A program made the position numbers and the translations under genes. Below, piece by piece: positions 20,344 through 21,654 of a DNA stretch of 21,654 nt. How positions within the stretch are numbered: the stretch's first letter is position 1; the number at the start of each line of letters is the position of its first letter. The notes beneath the pieces were generated by a model that saw only the letters and a program-made list of their open reading frames with translations, ran no database searches and had not been told where the DNA came from. The DNA is from Synergistaceae bacterium (GTDB lineage Bacteria; Synergistota; Synergistia; Synergistales; Aminobacteriaceae): positions 1 to 21,654 of the forward strand of contig WRKN01000016.1 in NCBI GenBank assembly GCA_009778055.1. Reading direction: 5' to 3'.

Positions 20344-20934
20344 TTACTTTCTGCGTCTGACTACCGCAAACGCCGGGAGCAGGAACAGCGCTATCGCTCC
20401 CAATGTGAGAATCGAGCACCCGCTGCCGCTTCCGCTCTTATCTTTCCTCACGCTCAAGAAACCTGTATTGTCACTGCTGGACTTCTTGTATTCATCAGGA
20501 TTTTCGTAATCCTCAGGGCTACCTCTGGTAAATTTTACCTCTTTCTTAGCCGCCACTTTAACAGTCCCCGGCTGGTCGAATTCGCCAGCCACAAAATCAT
20601 AAAGCACTTCGTCATTATCGTTGTATTCGTAAAAAGCCACACCACGTGCAGTAAACGTAAAGCCCACGAGCAAAACTTTGACTTTATCGCCCTCGTCCCC
20701 GTCAGCTTTCAAGTCGTCAACGAGTTTCTGAACCGCTTTCTTCTGCTCGTCCGTCAACTTATCAAGTCCACCCACAGTCACATTTGTAGCTCCTTCAAGA
20801 TGACCGCTCACATCCGCCACCTTACCCGGAGTGACGATATTCGCTCCCGTTGCCCAAGTCTCCGCCGCGAACGCAACACCCGCACCGCTGACCATAAAAA
20901 TCGCAACTAACAAACCTGCCAACAAACGCTTCAA
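20344..20934 (-). CDS. Secreted protein with Synergist-CTERM-type sorting signal
   Basis: 196 residues. The start is taken as TTG 20934 because GGGAGGAA lies seven nt upstream and a signal peptide begins there (KRLLAGLLVAIFMVSGAG, cut after AFA at residue 23). The mature part (24-150) is acidic and matches no family I know; it includes a helical KLTDEQKKAVQKLVDDLKAD segment and a beta-like LLVGFTFTARGVAFYEYND segment. A Ser/Gly linker leads to GSGC with Cys173, a hydrophobic stretch ending PAFAVV and the basic tail RRRK: the tripartite form of the Synergist-CTERM signal. By analogy with GlyGly- and MYXO-CTERM, the tail would be removed by an intramembrane protease and the Cys possibly modified; that is inference. 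A sigma70 promoter precedes it. Confidence 0.85.
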   Translation of the reverse strand: MKRLLAGLLVAIFMVSGAGVAFAAETWATGANIVTPGKVADVSGHLEGATNVTVGGLDKLTDEQKKAVQKLVDDLKADGDEGDKVKVLLVGFTFTARGVAFYEYNDNDEVLYDFVAGEFDQPGTVKVAAKKEVKFTRGSPEDYENPDEYKKSSSDNTGFLSVRKDKSGSGSGCSILTLGAIALFLLPAFAVVRRRK

Positions 20935-20974
20935 ATGAATTCCTCCCTCAAGCAAATTCCACTTTACCTAGCAG

Positions 20975-21002
20975 ATTATACTATGGTCTCAAAAAAAATC
21001 AA
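20975..21002 (-). promoter_or_regulatory. Sigma70 promoter of the Synergist-CTERM gene
   Basis: Minus strand: TTGATT (21002-20997), 16-nt spacer, TATAAT (20980-20975), about 40 nt before the TTG start. The spacer begins with a T run. The 96-nt gap to the next gene holds nothing else except a weak TTGAAC/GTTCAA dyad that may end the Sel1 gene. Confidence 0.75.
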
Positions 21003-21051
21003 GTGTGATTTGAACAGCTTTTTCACTCCCCGCGTTCAAAAACCAGCTTTC

Positions 21052-21654
21052 CTAAAACTGCGACCTCAGAAGCCAGCCCAGGGCGTAAAAATAATTTTGG
21101 GGCACGCCCATGCCAAGCGCGTAAAGGCGGGTCAGGCGGCGGCAGGCATGAGCGTGACCCTGAACGGCCGCTTTGCGATACCATTTCGCGGCCTCCGCGT
21201 TATCTTTCGGCGCTCCATCGTGCAGGGCGAACGTCGTGTCGTAGATTTCCCCCAGCATGAACTGAATTTCCGGGTCGCCGGCCTCGGCCAGCGCCTTCAG
21301 CCCCGAGAGGTTCCCTTCACGGGCGCCGCGTGCCGCTTGTTCGTCGTTCAGCATGGATTCAGGCAGGGCGATGATGGACTCCACACCCAGGTACTCGGCA
21401 TAACTTTGATTTTTCCAGTCATGCGGAGATGGTCTGATATCCGAAAAGAAAAGCAGTTTGGGTTTGACCGTCAGGGAAGGGACAACTATGTCCGTTTTGC
21501 CCGCGTTTTTTTGCCGGACAATCAACGCTTCGCGCTCTCTCATTTCGGCGGCGTAAAGCGGCGCGAGCGGCAGGTCCCGCAAAAGGGAAATAAAGTTGCC
21601 GCTCAACAACAGGCACAACGCCAAAAGAACCCCGCGCCACCGGTACAGGCGAAG
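21052..21654 (-). CDS. C-terminal part of a membrane protein with Sel1-type repeats (5' end outside window)
   Basis: 200 codons are open to the window edge, so the start is missing. The visible part begins with a membrane segment (about 8-28 from the edge), then LPLAPLYAAEMREREALIV and VVPSLTVKPKLLFFSDIRP, which resemble the end of polytopic glycosyltransferase-like envelope proteins (DUF6056 type); this is a tentative reading. The last ~85 residues hold Sel1/TPR repeats: AEAAKWYRKAAVQGHAHA followed by CRRLTRLYALGMGVPQNYFYALGWL, plus a degenerate earlier unit (GNLSGLKALAEAGDPEIQFMLGEIYD). Sel1 repeats mediate protein-protein contacts. A fusion of these two parts is unusual. Same strand as the Synergist-CTERM gene, which however has its own promoter. 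Confidence 0.6.
   Translation of the reverse strand, partial: LRLYRWRGVLLALCLLLSGNFISLLRDLPLAPLYAAEMREREALIVRQKNAGKTDIVVPSLTVKPKLLFFSDIRPSPHDWKNQSYAEYLGVESIIALPESMLNDEQAARGAREGNLSGLKALAEAGDPEIQFMLGEIYDTTFALHDGAPKDNAEAAKWYRKAAVQGHAHACRRLTRLYALGMGVPQNYFYALGWLLRSQF

Noticed and set aside
1..21654. CRISPR arrays, rRNA genes, insertion-sequence ends
   Set aside because: No regularly spaced repeats, no rRNA-like sequence and no transposase frames or terminal inverted repeats were seen on reading both strands.

Overview
The window looks like a chromosomal segment of an anaerobic, diderm bacterium of the phylum Synergistota. The best pointer is the secreted protein at 20344-20934 (-), whose C-terminus (Gly/Ser linker, Gly-Cys, about 20 hydrophobic residues, RRRK) has the form of the Synergist-CTERM sorting signal. 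Type II secretion genes imply an outer membrane, and a homodimeric pyruvate:ferredoxin oxidoreductase implies anaerobic metabolism. The phylum call rests on recognition by eye, not on a search.

Region 1 (1-7711, minus strand) is one compact run, in transcription order: YbaK-type deacylase, rsmA, an O-antigen-ligase/PglL-type membrane protein, then gspJ, gspK, gspL, gspM, gspN and gspC (cut by the window edge). The last seven genes overlap or nearly abut. They would build the pseudopilus tip (J, K), the inner-membrane platform (L, M, N) and the link to the secretin (C). Region 2 (7800-9923, plus strand) holds an M23 peptidoglycan hydrolase with a duplicated N-terminal motif, nagB, and tRNA-Leu(UAG) with a terminator.

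Region 3 (9924-10990) is the odd part: about 1 kb of accessory DNA just 3' of the tRNA. It carries a strong promoter inside an inverted repeat, several terminator-like hairpins, a 29-codon hydrophobic ORF on the minus strand with a near-perfect Shine-Dalgarno, two or three small phage-like ORFs, and what looks like the first ~48 nt of a group II intron directly behind a terminator. The promoter/short RNA/shared terminator/hydrophobic peptide layout, plus an 8-bp direct repeat linking the RNA 5' end to the peptide start codon, resembles a par/Fst-type I toxin-antitoxin locus. This is the best candidate for something undescribed.

Region 4 (10991-16648) has a class V aminotransferase (-) divergent from the 1200-aa pyruvate:ferredoxin oxidoreductase (+), which carries an unusual Cys-Gly-Cys-Gly-Cys-Gly-Cys run, then a stand-alone cheC. 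Region 5 (16666-18574, plus strand) is a small, more A+T-rich accessory cassette: MntA/HepT toxin-antitoxin pair and an AAA+/DUF4143 ATPase.

Region 6 (18581-21654, minus strand) holds the end of a Sel1-repeat protein, the Synergist-CTERM protein with its own promoter, and a second O-antigen-ligase/PglL-type protein that shares the THWAHNE motif with the one heading the secretion operon. An envelope theme links regions 1 and 6: a type II secretion system, a C-terminally tagged surface protein, and two ligase-type enzymes next to each.
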